Assembly: GCA_016859345.1 (NCBI GenBank)
Contig: CM029115.1
Coordinates: 14,234,001 to 14,298,000, forward strand
Length of the DNA stretch: 64,000 nucleotides
Source of the DNA: Istiophorus platypterus
Lineage: Eukaryota; Chordata; Actinopteri; Istiophoriformes; Istiophoridae
Reading direction: 5' to 3'
Shown: positions 11,139 through 22,797 of the stretch, piece after piece
Numbering within the stretch: position 1 is the first letter of the stretch
Layout: every line of letters begins with the position of its first letter
The notes under the pieces: model-generated
Seen by the model: the letters and a program-made list of their open reading frames with translations, nothing else
What the model was told of the DNA's origin: nothing
Database searches by the model: none
Made by a program: the position numbers and the translations under genes

Positions 11139-14100
11139 GTCTCTCTCTGTCACTCTTTCTCGAGACAGGATTTGGGTCAGAAAGGGCATGTGAATAATCA
11201 GTTCTTATTTCAAGTGTTCTTTTCTTTTTAAGATGTTTTAATATTAGTTTTTCACAACTCGTTTTTGGTTTGTTTTTTTAAATTAATTTTTGTACAGTGA
11301 ACACAATTATATGTAGAAATGCACTCTTTAGATCTGCTGGTGAACTTTATACCATAAAGGACTTACCGAGCAACTCTGTAGTCTTACCAAAGTAGCAATA
11401 AGTAAAAGTGCATAAAAACAAATTGCAGGAGTAGGAGTACAACCCTCAATACATTTATAAATTCAGGTGTAGTATAGATGTTTTTATAACCAAATTTTCA
11501 TTCTAGATTAATTTTAGCTTTGCACAGGTATATTTGTGTTTTTGGGGGGGGGCATCATGTCATTTTGAAATGTTTAAAATTGTTTTTGTGGTTTGGAATA
11601 CAAATGTTTGATCACATTCTTTTTGAGCACTTTTTAACATGCTTTGTCACATTTATACCGTACAGGTAACAGTGAGAGCCATTTAAAACCATCTATTCTC
11701 TAAAAAGTATCTGTACTCTGTACAGAGCCGCCAGCTTAAGCAGCAGGAGGGAGCTTAAACAAAGATTCGGGGTCTGCCTTTTTTCAAGAACTGAGGATGG
11801 TGGTTTTTATAAGCATGATGGGTATATTAATCAATCAAGTCATTGTTTTTTTTTTTATTGAACATAACCTTGGTAAACACTGTAAAATTTTCCTTTTGGT
11901 GATGATTTGTCTTAAACATTGTGTAATTATTTATATATTCATTTATTTTTAATACCTGGTGAATGTGATCACCTGATCATCTTGTGAAATTTCAGATGCA
12001 TTTTGTTTTTAAACTTGTACATATCTGATTCAGCTGTAACTTTGCTACAACTAATGTTATTAGGGTGTTGGCTTGTGTCTGGGTACATCTGTGTATGCCA
12101 TCGATGCATCTGAAATCTTTCTACCTGTGTACAAATGTCTGGGTTTTTTCACATTTTAAAAGACAGTGAAAATATGTTAGTCAAAAATATTTTTGCACTT
12201 GTATCCACTAATGAAAACTGTCACTGAGATTGTACTCAGCTAGCTAAGGAATGGTACATAGTTAATACACTTTTCCCCTCAATTAGCTTGTGTATTTATA
12301 ATTTTGGGGAGTTTTTAGTTGCTGTTCGACTAGTTAGAATGTTTTGATTACTCCCTCAATCAAGCCACTTTGCTCGAGCCATGGAAGTGGCTGTAAAAGG
12401 GAAAACGCCTTCATATCTCCATTTATTCCCCCATAGCGGCGCTGGAGACAGAGGTGGCTTCAGTAAGCCTGGTGGTAAGTTAACGAGTATTACACTGGTT
12501 AGTCCTTTAAAAACCTTAAACTTTTTGAGCAAATATGCTTCGAGTATTGATGTGTTATATATTGTGGTATTCAAAATTTATTTACATGAAAATATTGGGA
12601 AATTTGTTTCAATGCCTGAGACCATTTTCTCTGGGGTACTTGGTAAAATTCAGTCACTGCTTATGGTTTGACAATGAGTCTTTGACAGGTTAATGGCAAA
12701 TTTTCATTCAGATGTCTGTTACTGCTTTAACAAATCACATGAGCTGAATTCTTGTTTCGGTTTTTTTGTTTTTTGTTTTTTTTTTTTGTTTTTTGGGTTT
12801 TTTTGAGGATTTCTTACTGGTCTTAGAGGCTTTTCAAATGACACACCATTACTTGCCAAAGGGTCTGAGGTGTTCTATTTTCAATTCAGTATATCACTTG
12901 TGGGAATTGTGGTGTACCATAAGGTGCCATTTTCAACTTCCCAATATGTCCTCTGCGTCTATAAGGGAGTGTCTGGATTATCTGTTGTAGTACTCCTCAG
13001 GTGTTGTACACGCAACTTCAGTTGCTCACACTGACTTTTATCAATCTGTTTTTCTCCCTTTCAACTGATGGGACTACAGGACCTATGAACAGCGATGAGC
13101 GTGACATGGGTGAGTAATTGCTCACTTGATCCCCTAATAATACTTGACATCACTGGTTCACAAACTGGCATTTTTCTTGATGTAATATTAGGAAAGGTTG
13201 CATTTTTACTGCATATTTAGTGTATTTTGCATTCGTTGTAGGACGTCCTGAAGAGCAGGATGACTCTGAGAACAGCACCATCTACATCACAGGGTTGACT
13301 GAGAAGGCTAACCTGGAGGAAATGGCTGAATTTTTTAAACACGTTGGCCCAATTAGGGTAAGATTAGTTCTTCACTCTGAATGTTGTTGTAAGCAAAACT
13401 AATGTGGGAACTAAACAAAATACAAAAATAATTCTCACTGTGTTTTAAGATTAACCGGAGACTTGGCCAGCCAGCCATTAATATATACACAGACAAAGAC
13501 ACAGGAAAGCCCAAGGGAGATGCCACTCTGTCCTATGAGGAGCCAATCTGTGCCAAAGCAGCTGTCGAGCACTTTGATGGTGTGTTTTCTTGACTGTACA
13601 TCAGACCTAAACAGAATTGCATGGATAAATCTATGAAATTGAAGGCACCTGTTAAAATGCTTCAAACTAGTAATTTCATAATATAAACAACCAGAATGGT
13701 TATTATATTATGTTTATATTATCTTTATTTGTTATTTTAGGAAAGGAATTCCAAGGCCGAAGGCTTAAGGTATCCATGGCACGCAGAAAGCCCATGATGG
13801 GTGGAATGAGAGGTGGCATGCCCATGCGAGATGGCATGATGGGCCGTGGAGGTAAATCTTATTCTTATTTGTTAGTCTTAGATCATTTAAGGGACTGTTC
13901 CCACTGTTCCTCAAACTGTCAGGGACTTTTTATTCAGAGCCCTTTCACCTCTGATATTGGTCCCCATAAATCATCTGGCTTTTGGCTCTGTAAGAAAACA
14001 CCCATCTAAGAAGATTAAATAAACAGTATAAAGAGTATCAAAGATGTTGTGTAGTGTAAAATTGTCAGTGAACTGTGTCCTAGTTTCTTTGAGACCTGAA

Positions 14101-15109
14101 AAATGGTGTAAATACAAACAAAAGTGCTATCTTATTAGGTATGATGGGCCGTGGAGACCGTGGTGGGTTCGGCCCACGAGGTGTGTGGTGGGTGGGAGGA
14201 GGGACCAGGGGCTGCACACATGCAAGATGGAGAGAGAGGGAGGGAGTGTCATGAGACCGTGTGGGTTTTCCCCCCGGAGGTGGGCACGGGGGGGGGGCAG
14301 GGTGACCCCCCCAGGCGCACACATGCAGCAGAAAGAGCTGGAGGGAGGGTGTCCAAACCCCATGTCTTCTTTTTTTTGTAGTGCAATGTTTCTCTCTTTT
14401 CTGTATCAAAGATGAGTTTGTAATTTAAAGGTCTATGTTACCAGGGGTTGTGGAAACCAGAACTTTGCTTGGAGAATGGAGTGTAACCAGTGCAAAGCTC
14501 CCAAACCAGAAGGCTTGGGTGGTGGCCCTCCATTTCCCCCTGGAGGTGACCGAGGCAGAGGTGGAATGGGAATGCGTGGAGGTAGAGGTATGGACCGCGG
14601 TGGACCAGCAGGGGTAGGAGGCCCAGGTGGCCCTGGAGGTTTTCGTGGAGGTTGGGGAGGTGACCGTGGTGGCTTCAGGGGACGTGGTGGAATGGATAGG
14701 GGAGGTTTTCGTGGGGCTGGACGTGGAGGACCGCCCATGGACCGAATGGGTGGCAGAGGTGGAAGAGGAATGGGCCCACCAGGTGGCAAGATGGATATGA
14801 GGTATGATTAAGTTCCTTAACTAGTTAACTGATTGAATGAATGTTTTCTAAGGCTTACCTTTGAGTAATTTGAAGACGGCCAGCCAAAATTTAATTTGTG
14901 TCCAACTGGGGGAAAAATTGCAATTGACTGAAACCTGTGACCAGAACTTTGGCTATCAGTATTGCTGTGAAAACCAAATGTGCAAATGTAGAAAATAGAA
15001 TTGATTTTTTATATATATATTTATATATAAAGGGCTGTCATTTAAAACTGTTCCGTCTCTTGTTTTTTAAAGGGACCATCGCCAGGAGCGCAGAGACCGA
15101 CCATACTGA
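6044..15109 (+). CDS. ewsr1: EWS RNA-binding protein 1 (FET family)
   Basis: Coding exons: 6044-6059, 6558-6594, 7471-7522, 7908-8049, 8327(?)-8495, 8591-8850, 8973-9132, 12437-12474, 13080-13109, 13242-13357, 13450-13579, 13741-13851, 14139-14180, 14315-14363, 14445-14801 and 15073-15109, giving about 581 residues. Order of parts: a SYGQ-type low-complexity activation domain (exons 1-6); a first RGG box (exon 7); an RRM (exons 10-12, about 310-392, core strand KGDATLSYEE); a second RGG box (exons 12-13); a RanBP2-type zinc finger (exons 14-15, ending CGNQNFAWRMECNQCKAPK); a third RGG box (exon 15); and the C-terminal PY nuclear-import signal RQERRDRPY. EWSR1 binds RNA and links transcription to splicing in the nucleus. 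Exon 5 and the zinc-finger exon 14 show frame irregularities, described separately. Teleosts can carry two ewsr1 copies; I cannot say which one this is. Confidence 0.95.
6676..6800. repeat. Dispersed repeat fragment in ewsr1 intron 2
   Basis: The stretch reads as degenerate versions of 'tactttatacttctactccactac' and 'tactttttactccacta', a motif pair I recognise from a common fish repeat. A related fragment lies at about 7240-7345. It is non-coding and too degenerate for firm family assignment. Confidence 0.4.
7083..7158. repeat. Compound (TCTA)n/(TC)n and (TA)n microsatellite
   Basis: Imperfect TCTA/TC repeats pass directly into about 20 TA units. The tract lies in ewsr1 intron 2, upstream of exon 3 (7471). 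Confidence 0.9.
8271..8365 (+). other. Frame-broken coding-like stretch at the 5' edge of ewsr1 exon 5
   Basis: After a long T-run (about 8272-8288) comes a stretch that, read in the phase left by exon 4, spells G-Y-P-A-A-A-A-Q-S-T-T-H-S-Y-S-Q-S-A-Q, which looks exactly like FET low-complexity sequence. It has no AG acceptor in front of it (the run ends ttgg) and hits a stop at about 8370-8372. The downstream part (GYESTPAAAAPAASQSYG onward) is in the +1 frame. Two AG sites restore a legal phase-1 join: after 8326 or after 8350. The sequence therefore holds either a one-base error or polymorphism, or a shifted acceptor that leaves a former coding segment in the intron. Confidence 0.6.
9133..12436 (+). 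other. Long intron 7 of ewsr1
   Basis: At 3.3 kb this is by far the longest ewsr1 intron. It separates the exon encoding the first RGG box from the small GAGDRGGFSKPGG exon, so it corresponds to human EWSR1 intron 8. It holds a long CT microsatellite (11071-11160) and otherwise AT-rich unique-looking sequence without credible coding content. No RNA gene was recognised in it. Confidence 0.7.
11071..11160. repeat. (CT)n microsatellite
   Basis: About 90 bp of near-perfect CT repeat broken by a few GTCT units, inside ewsr1 intron 7. A minus-strand reading frame of Arg-Glu repeats is produced by this tract and is not a gene. Confidence 0.95.
14315..14363 (+). other. ewsr1 exon 14: first half of the zinc finger, atypical
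   Basis: This exon is fixed by an acceptor after a C-run (phase 1) and a donor at CCCAT|GT (phase 2), and it joins exon 15 in frame. It encodes A-H-M-Q-Q-K-E-L-E-G-G-C-P-N-P-M. Human EWSR1 has N-V-Q-H-R-A-G-D-W-Q-C-P-N-P followed directly by G-C-G-N-Q-N-F. The Cys pair is therefore preserved, but the conserved Trp two residues before the first Cys is missing and one extra residue (Met) lies between the two halves. The neighbouring sequence has long G and C runs that are prone to sequencing error. Confidence 0.65.
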
Positions 15110-15510
15110 AGTAGAACTTCATGACTGTTCCTCTCGTGGAATTTGATTTTTAAGACGAGAATTTTTAATTTATGATTCCGTATTTTGATGGTTATAGAAC
15201 TGCTGTCAAACATCCTGTGCAGTTTAATTCTACTCGTGTTTCCATTGTTTTTTATTTTAGTTTACCCATGTTTATGCTGCATCTTGTATTGTGCATGTTT
15301 TTTTGTTGTTTTTTTTGTTTCTTGGTTTTGTTTTGTTTTTTTAGTTTCATTTTTGGGTTTTTTGCTTTTTTTAAAATGTGCAGATTAGGTTTGACATTGT
15401 ATTGTAAAATGCAATATTTTTCATTCATTATCGTAATCCCCAGCCCATTCCCATTACTGACAATTGTATGATGACAAATTTGGGAAATAAAATTTTACCG
15501 ATTTGATGTC
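15110..15510 (+). other. ewsr1 3' UTR with poly(A) signal
   Basis: Following the TGA at 15107-15109 there are about 400 bp of T-rich sequence with long T and TTTG runs, ending in AATAAA at 15486-15491. Cleavage would be expected roughly 10-30 bp further on. Confidence 0.75.
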
Positions 15511-18500
15511 TTTTGGATGTGGGCTTTACTCAACTTGAAGTCCTCCGGGAAAAGCCAGAACAGATTAATGCAGTGTCTTTTGAAAGTTATGTCAACCCTT
15601 AAAATGAATCCCAAACTAACAGCACTAGTTTGAAGTATTTTTCCATCCTGTCCAAAGGTGTTTGTGTGATTATGTTGCTGCTTAGGGCATATCTATAGGT
15701 TCTTATCACTTTTCTTTTTAATTAATGAAAGTTAAAATCGGGATCAAAGCCGCATCAGTGGATTGGGATCTGCAAGGATATGGACTTGGTATGGCTGAGT
15801 AACCTGAGAAATGTTTTCTCTGTTCCTGCTACCATGTCCTGAATCCATTTCATCGTAGTGATATTTTTTTAATGCATCCACTTTCTGCCAATTTTAGACC
15901 CAGAGTACTCTTCTACTTTTTTTAGGATTATTTATTTAAACCATATATTTCTTATCTGTAGCAGGAGCAAATCTGCAGGTCTAAACAGCTGCTGATGCAA
16001 GTATTCTTGTCAATAGGTGTGGCAGGTTTGACTGAAACTTGTGGTGCTGCAGCTGGGAGTCAGCTGATACTGGTTGGACTGGAGCTCTGCATTGATGAAA
16101 CTGTCCTTGTCAAACAAGTCTGAAAGGACTGACCCAACTAAGCGGTAGTAGCATGCAGGACTTAATGAATTATTGAATATAATTTTCCCCTTTAGAGCTA
16201 AGAAACGGTCTAAACAAAATTGGTAGCCATGCACAGCAATAACATTGTTGTAAGCAGAGACAAAATACACACTGGCCTGATCTTTATGCTGGCCTCAACT
16301 CTGACATATAAATACCTTAAACATGTTTCTTTTTTCCCTCAAATTCCCCCTTTAATCTACATTTGATTGAGCTGTATTGCCCTATAAGGATATCAAATTG
16401 AATTAAGTGCTATTATTAATTGCAGATGTTGATCCCCTGGCATAATTTTAACATCTGTCAGGCATATGGCTGTTAAGCCATCCTACATCACCTTGATGTT
16501 TTTCATACATCTATTGGATTATTACTGGATAATCCTTACTGTTTTTCTCATTTTTTGAAAAAAATGATATATCCTTTCGAATATTCTGTATCCAGTGGTT
16601 AGGATTTTCTACACATTGCTTAAACACCTCAGCTTCCACTTTGCCATGGCAAGTAAATATGCCCGCATTTCTATATGTGAAAAAAAGCATTGAGTACAGG
16701 AGCGGCCGAGTTTAAGCCCCTGGAAAGTGTTTCAAGCAGGACACAAAATCTTTTACAACTCCATGACTGCTGTACTCTGACCCCCCCCCTGTCAGAACAC
16801 TGGGGAGAAACCTAGAATTAAATACTCTTCTTGATTATAAAATGCTGAAAGTTCTTTTATGAATCACTCTAGAGGCTCATGTCTTTGTGCACTGACCTCA
16901 CAGTGTTCTGATTGATGAGATGCAGTAATTGAGGTTCATGTCTGTGGGCATGTGCCTTTGTGTGGTTTTTGGGTTTGGTTTTTTTGTTTTTGTTTTTTAA
17001 CTTAAGACCCTCTGAGTTATCCCTCAGGGAAACCTGCTCACAGCTGACATCTTGAAGTGCTTCTCATTTGCTGGGGCCAGTTGCTCATGTGGATTAACAG
17101 AGCACTGAATTCTGTCCCTCTCTCTTTACTGACAGAAAAGCTGATTCATCCAGGCCCAGAAAATGATCTCATCAACCCCCACCTTCTCCCTCTCTCTCCC
17201 CCCTCCCTCTTTTTCTCTATCTCTCTTCCGTTCCCTCCCTTCCTTTCTTCCTTTCTTCCTTTCTTTCTTTCTTTCCCTCTCTCTCTTAAACAGGCACATG
17301 CCTCTTTTTAAATGAAAACAAGTCCTCCCTCTTGGCAGTTGGCTTTGCTTTAATTCAAACAATCACACATTAGGAGAGTACATGAACCACACCAACAGAG
17401 GAGAGCCCACGATTTAAAAAGATTGTTTAAAGGGGAAATGAGATGGTGGAAAAGATTTTTAAAGACACAGTCAGAAGTTTTTGAACATATAGTTTACAGG
17501 CTTATCCACACACAATTGAAGAGTTGATGAAAAAGAGTTTCTGTGCTTCCCATTCCAATTTTCAGAATAAAAGACTATATAAATAATCAAACCTTCAACA
17601 GTATCAGAAAAAATTAAAAACTTAAATTTGGTTGAGTTTGTTTGGAGACCTGTTAGGATTGATAGTCGTTTTGCATCATGTGATTAAAATTTTGTGTGGA
17701 AGGCTACACTTTTGTTTAGATTTAGTGCCTTTAAACCCCTAAGCAAGTTACCCTAAAGTTTGCAAAATTCTAAATAATCATCAAAACCCGAAAGTCAGGT
17801 CTCTTGTCCCAACATTTGACCTAAGTTTCAAAACTTATTTCCGGATGAGACAATAGACCTTGTTATTAAGAACAGTCTGTCTCAGTTGTAATGTGGTGTT
17901 GGTCTTGCACTCATTGGTCTTTGATACTTTTTAGATGAGATAGAAGAAGGAAAGGAATCTAACATGTTTTCTTGAGTTAATTTAACACACAAGTGACTTA
18001 CTATCTAAGGGCCCCCTAAAATTCATCTGCTGCCCTGCCCTGCACTAGCAACAGCACTGTTTTACTGTGACAAACACACATTTCCTATCATGTACACACA
18101 AGATCATGTGCTCTTGAACTGGCTACTTTGTCAACAGCCTGTGGGACTAGACCCGATAACACTGTCCATCAACTGTATATCTCACTACCTCCTCTTTAAT
18201 CCCCAGTCTCCTGCTGTTTCAGGGTTTATAGGCTCTGTCCTCCCAGGTGTGAAATCTTTGATTTGTGCAAAGCCTCTTACAAACCAATAATCATTACATT
18301 ACATTCATTACAAAACTTGCAAGAATTCAAGACAAGGCTGCTAAAGCTTATCTAACCTAGCAGAGTTTCCCTTTCATCATATCCCTTAATCACTGGTTAG
18401 ATTATACAGTTGGATTGGAATTCCTTGAACTATGCACAGTGGCTGTCTCATGATACTGAGATGCAGACTTTAAACGCCTTGATCACTTTAGGCTATTTGG

Positions 18501-19240
18501 CAAAGAGGCCACACAAAGAGGGACTATGAGGCCAGTTTAAGTATTGACCTAAATGGAAAAAAAAAAAGCCATAAAAATATTTTTCTCGTTTTCTCACAGA
18601 TGAACAGGACACCAGTAATAGTTGATTCACCATCCATAACAGTCCGATCAAAAATGGAACAAATTAAGCTTCACAAATATATAATTGTTATCTGCATGGA
18701 ATTACTGTGCTCAGTTCAGGTTTGAGGTGTAAGGGGTAGCTGAGAATTTCTATAGTACTATTAGCTTTTCAGAGGGAGATCGTCCATTTTTTTGAGGACA
18801 CAACACTTATTTGAGAACCTTTCAAATATGATGCGTCCTTTTAAATTAAATGATCCATTATTCCGCCTCGACCAGGCTGCAATTACACATTAATGCAGCA
18901 AAAGTTGTAGCCTAATAACACAATGCGCAACCTGAAAAGGGCCATTCTACTATTGCCTTTGGTACCAAAGTATATTTGAACTTTTAAATCGCGCTACCAC
19001 TTCTTGATAAACAATAATCACTGGTAGCAAAGGTGGTGAAGGAATTGCTTTATTTTTTATTTATTTATTTATTCATGCATTCATTCATAAGGGTACATTT
19101 TCAGCTCTTTAAATTTTGGTTGGCTTGCTTTGATTAAAAAGTATGGTTTGATAACCACAACCGATAATCATTTCTGGCTTATTGAGATCAAGCGTATATG
19201 CTGAGTTGGTGAATATGGGGTTAAGTTTTCCTCTTCTGCC
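15511..19240. other. Spacer between ewsr1 and gas2l1
   Basis: About 3.7 kb without a recognisable gene. It holds a CT-rich pyrimidine tract (about 17173-17290), a TTTA run near 19050-19070 and otherwise mixed AT-rich sequence. Distal gas2l1 regulatory elements or an untranslated upstream exon could lie here, but none can be supported from sequence. Confidence 0.6.
17173..17290. repeat. Polypyrimidine (CT/TTCC) tract
   Basis: About 115 bp of almost pure pyrimidine on the plus strand, with CTCTCT and TTTCTTCC units. The Arg/Lys/Glu-rich reading frame on the other strand is a by-product of the tract. Confidence 0.85.
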
Positions 19241-19249
19241 GAGCGTTTA

Positions 19250-19840
19250 TCCCTCATAATGGGATGTGCCACCGAGTCGCTCTGCTGGTCTAAGCTACAG
19301 CAGGTCAACATATTCAGCGCAAGAGGCGGTGCAACATGGGCTGAGCCTATTTGCGGGGAAGATGAGCCGTGGATTCAACGCTGCACAGTGGTCGTGATTA
19401 CATCGACGAGGAGCTGATTTGACTGACCGAGTCCGAGACGCGGACATGGTGACACGTGGATTTTTTTTGCGGGTGAGAGGGGCCACCGGCCGCCGGGCGG
19501 ATTAACCGGTCGACGCATGGGTGCGTGTCGGCGTCCCGCACCGCTCCGATTTCACTCCCGCTCCGGGACCAGGCGATGCGTTCTTTAGAGGAAACGGGTT
19601 TCGCAGAGACATCCGGAAAACGCATCCATGCGCCAGCGCCACTCCGCATCCCGAAATGCTTCTGACAACACAAAGCCTGGCTTCAAGGAGCTCCGATAAG
19701 AAACCACACATGCAAATCGGCATGGGTGCGTCAACACGGCTGTTTCGCTGCATTTTGCGGATGGGGCTTTGGGGCGCGGTTGTGCAATGAGACAAATTGG
19801 GAATTATCAAGTGGACTTTATTGATACATAATCCGACAAT
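19250..19840 (+). promoter_or_regulatory. CpG-rich promoter/5' UTR region of gas2l1
   Basis: The 590 bp before the gas2l1 start codon are much richer in G+C and CpG than the flanks, especially 19330-19640, as expected for a CpG-island promoter. Several short upstream ATGs (for example at 19517) precede the main start. The exact transcription start is not visible, and a 5' UTR intron cannot be excluded. Confidence 0.55.
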
Positions 19841-20565
19841 ATGGCTGATCAGAGCAACATCCAGTCCGCCGCCTCCAAGAGTATCCGGCCCTTTAAATCC
19901 AGCGAAGAATACCTGTACGCGATGAAGGAGGATCTGGCTGAATGGCTGAACACCCTGTACGACCTAGATATCACCGCGGACACCTTCATGGATGGGCTGG
20001 AGACGGGCTGTGCCCTCTGTCGGCACGCCAACAACGTGAACCGCGCTGCGCAGGACTTCCAGCTGGAGCACCCGGAGGCTGCACAGTCCATGAATGTGCC
20101 GCGTAAAGATGTTGTCTTTCAGTCGCGCAATGTGGTGCCCGGCTCGTTCGTGGCGCGGGATAACGTGTCCAATTTCATCGCCTGGTGCAGGCAGGAGCTC
20201 TGGATCAAGGACGTCCTCATGTTTGAGACCAACGACTTGGTGGAGAGATGCAACGAGAAGAATTTCGTCCTGTGTCTCCTCGAAGTGGCGCGACGCGGGT
20301 CCAAGTTTGGCATGTTGGCCCCCATGTTGATCCAGCTCGAGGAGGAGATCGAAGAGGAGATCCGGGACCAGGAGAGCTTGCGGATCGATGCCGGGGAGCT
20401 ACCTGAGCAGAGCCCGCCCAGGAGGCGCTTCGGTCGGAAGGAGGGCAGGCAGCGTGAGGAGGATGAAGATGAACCTGATCCAGAGCCGTTCATCTGGCAG
20501 CAGAAGAGAGTTTTATGCGACATGCGGAATTTGGATGAGTTGGTGAGTTGCCAGTGAAAAGATAT

Positions 20566-20596
<31 letters not shown>

Positions 20597-22737
20597 AAAA
20601 AAATCAAGCCGCTGTATATTAGTATTATGATTTAACTGCTCTAAATAACTCTAGTTTATTCCATATGAAGCCAGAATGTTTCATCCCACATTATGATGCA
20701 GTTAAGTCGTCCTTGACTATGTAGTCATCATCATCATCACTACTCACTACTGTGAAATACAGTAGATTTGCCTGAACATCATGCTTCCAGGATAAATATG
20801 ACTCAGTTTCGAACACATAGCCTTCTCATCCTCTGGCCTTGGTCAGAAGTAAATATCATCCAGTGTGTTTTGTCTGGGGCTAAATAGTGTGAAGTAGCTG
20901 ATGGAAAACTAATCACTCCCAAAGTAAAACACAGAAATGTGTCAAAAGTGAAGCACCCTCTCTGGAAAGGTCACACGGGTGCTATGAGGAAGACAGGCAC
21001 CATATGGATTCCTTGTTATGTGGGTGTGTGCCTGCATGTATGCATGACTATGTTTTTAGCCTGTGCTGTTAAATTCCTGCTCACCAGCAGGGTCAGTGTG
21101 TGTTTGATGCCTAACTTATTTGTGTTCTCCGTCAGGGGATCAATTCAATGACATTTGCACTCTTGTAGAAATGTCAGCTCAGCCTCTACAGGCGGTTGAC
21201 AGTGATTTAAATTTTTTCATCACTGATGACGGTCATCTTCAGCCTCTTTCATGTAGCTCGTCCATCAAGAATAATCAATACAATATCCCGCAGGTGACGA
21301 AGATTGTTAATTGCGTGCCACTTCTGCAGCTCCTTCACCTGCACTACTAAAAATGTCTCTTTTGGCATTTTGCTTCTAATTCACTACCCGGTCCTGTGGA
21401 ATTCACACCATCAACTCTTTGTCATGTGTCTGGCTGAGCTGGTTGACCTTTGCCAGGCCCTGCCAGACATGACCACAGGAGAAAGCCAAAGATCTCGTTA
21501 GGGCAAAGCTGATGAGCAGACAGACCAGAGGACCGCATGTGACCCGGGGAGAAGTTAATATTTTCATGCTGATGAGTTGAACAACGTCTGTCATTGACAA
21601 TCAAAGATTTGGCAGACGGCGCTGAGGGAGGAGGGGAGATGGTTGACAGTCATTCGTATGCTGGTCAGGCAGCAGAGCAGAGCGCCCCTAGTGTGACCTC
21701 TGTGGACAGAAATAGGAGAGCACGAGGAGGAGGATGTGCACTGTTGGTATCCAGACTGTCTGAGTCCACGCACTCTCACTCATATGACTGAGTGCTGAGG
21801 ATTATACAAGCCGACCACATCTTGGGACGAAATTAACGCAGGAAAGCTATAGAGTGTATGCCTGTGTTACCTTCTCTGCTGTCCACACTAGCATATCCCA
21901 AAGCATACGTACACACATTTTATATACCATTTGGATAGTGACACTCTTTGACCGATGTAGGATGTGGCGTTCCCCATCATTATGTGTCTGATGAATAAAA
22001 TCTCCTCCATCCTCCTTGTCAGCCCTTAGGAAACCGCTTGCATGTACGCTGCACAGAACTGTCCACATCAGCAACATGAGCCTCTTCAAACTAAAAACCA
22101 CAGCAGTGGTAGGATGAGAGGCGGCAGTATTAAAATAGTATGGGATTATCAAGGGTATTTTACAGTGTTTGCTAAATTGCACTAACACATCCTGTCTACA
22201 TGACTTCAGCTCTGTGAGCCAATATATCTTAATTTCCTTGACTGGTGTATATATTTACCAGGAAAAAATTGTAGTGTGGTCATCTTCTGTTCTTTAAGTA
22301 ATTTGATCGATATCTGCTCAATCAGCTGCCCCTTAAATTCTTGCCACAGGCCTCTCTGTCCTCCATGACATAAGTCACAAGTTTACCCTGCAGAATACTT
22401 GTGCAATTTTCTTTGTGTTTCTGTCTGAAGTAGTGGCACTGCGAGAGATTAGTGTCTTGTAATTACTAGAAACCTCATTGCCAGTAGACACAAGTATCTG
22501 ACAGCGTAGAGGGGAACAAAGTTAAAAGGCTTAGTTTCATTGGTCCACAGCTATGACAGAGACTAGACTCTGTGTCCCTCATTCATGGAAGCAAAGGCAA
22601 CTTTACTGCATCATTCAAGATGGATTTAATTTCACAGGATGGTTTGGCCCTTTTTTAAACAGCTGATGTATTCATTTTATTCACCAATTTGTTTCTGTAA
22701 AAACCTGTTGACATACCATCCATGATGACAAAAACAA

Positions 22738-22797
<60 letters not shown>

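Noticed and set aside
10995..11189. Minus-strand frame with Arg-Glu repeats
   Set aside because: Produced entirely by the CT microsatellite in ewsr1 intron 7.
14433..14789. Minus-strand proline-rich open frame opposite the ewsr1 RGG exon
   Set aside because: It is the antisense shadow of Gly/Arg codons (Pro/Ser on the other strand) and has no independent support.
19521..19790. Plus-strand frame of 89 codons upstream of gas2l1
   Set aside because: It lies in the CpG-rich 5' region, has no recognisable domain and is out of frame with gas2l1. At most it is an upstream ORF.
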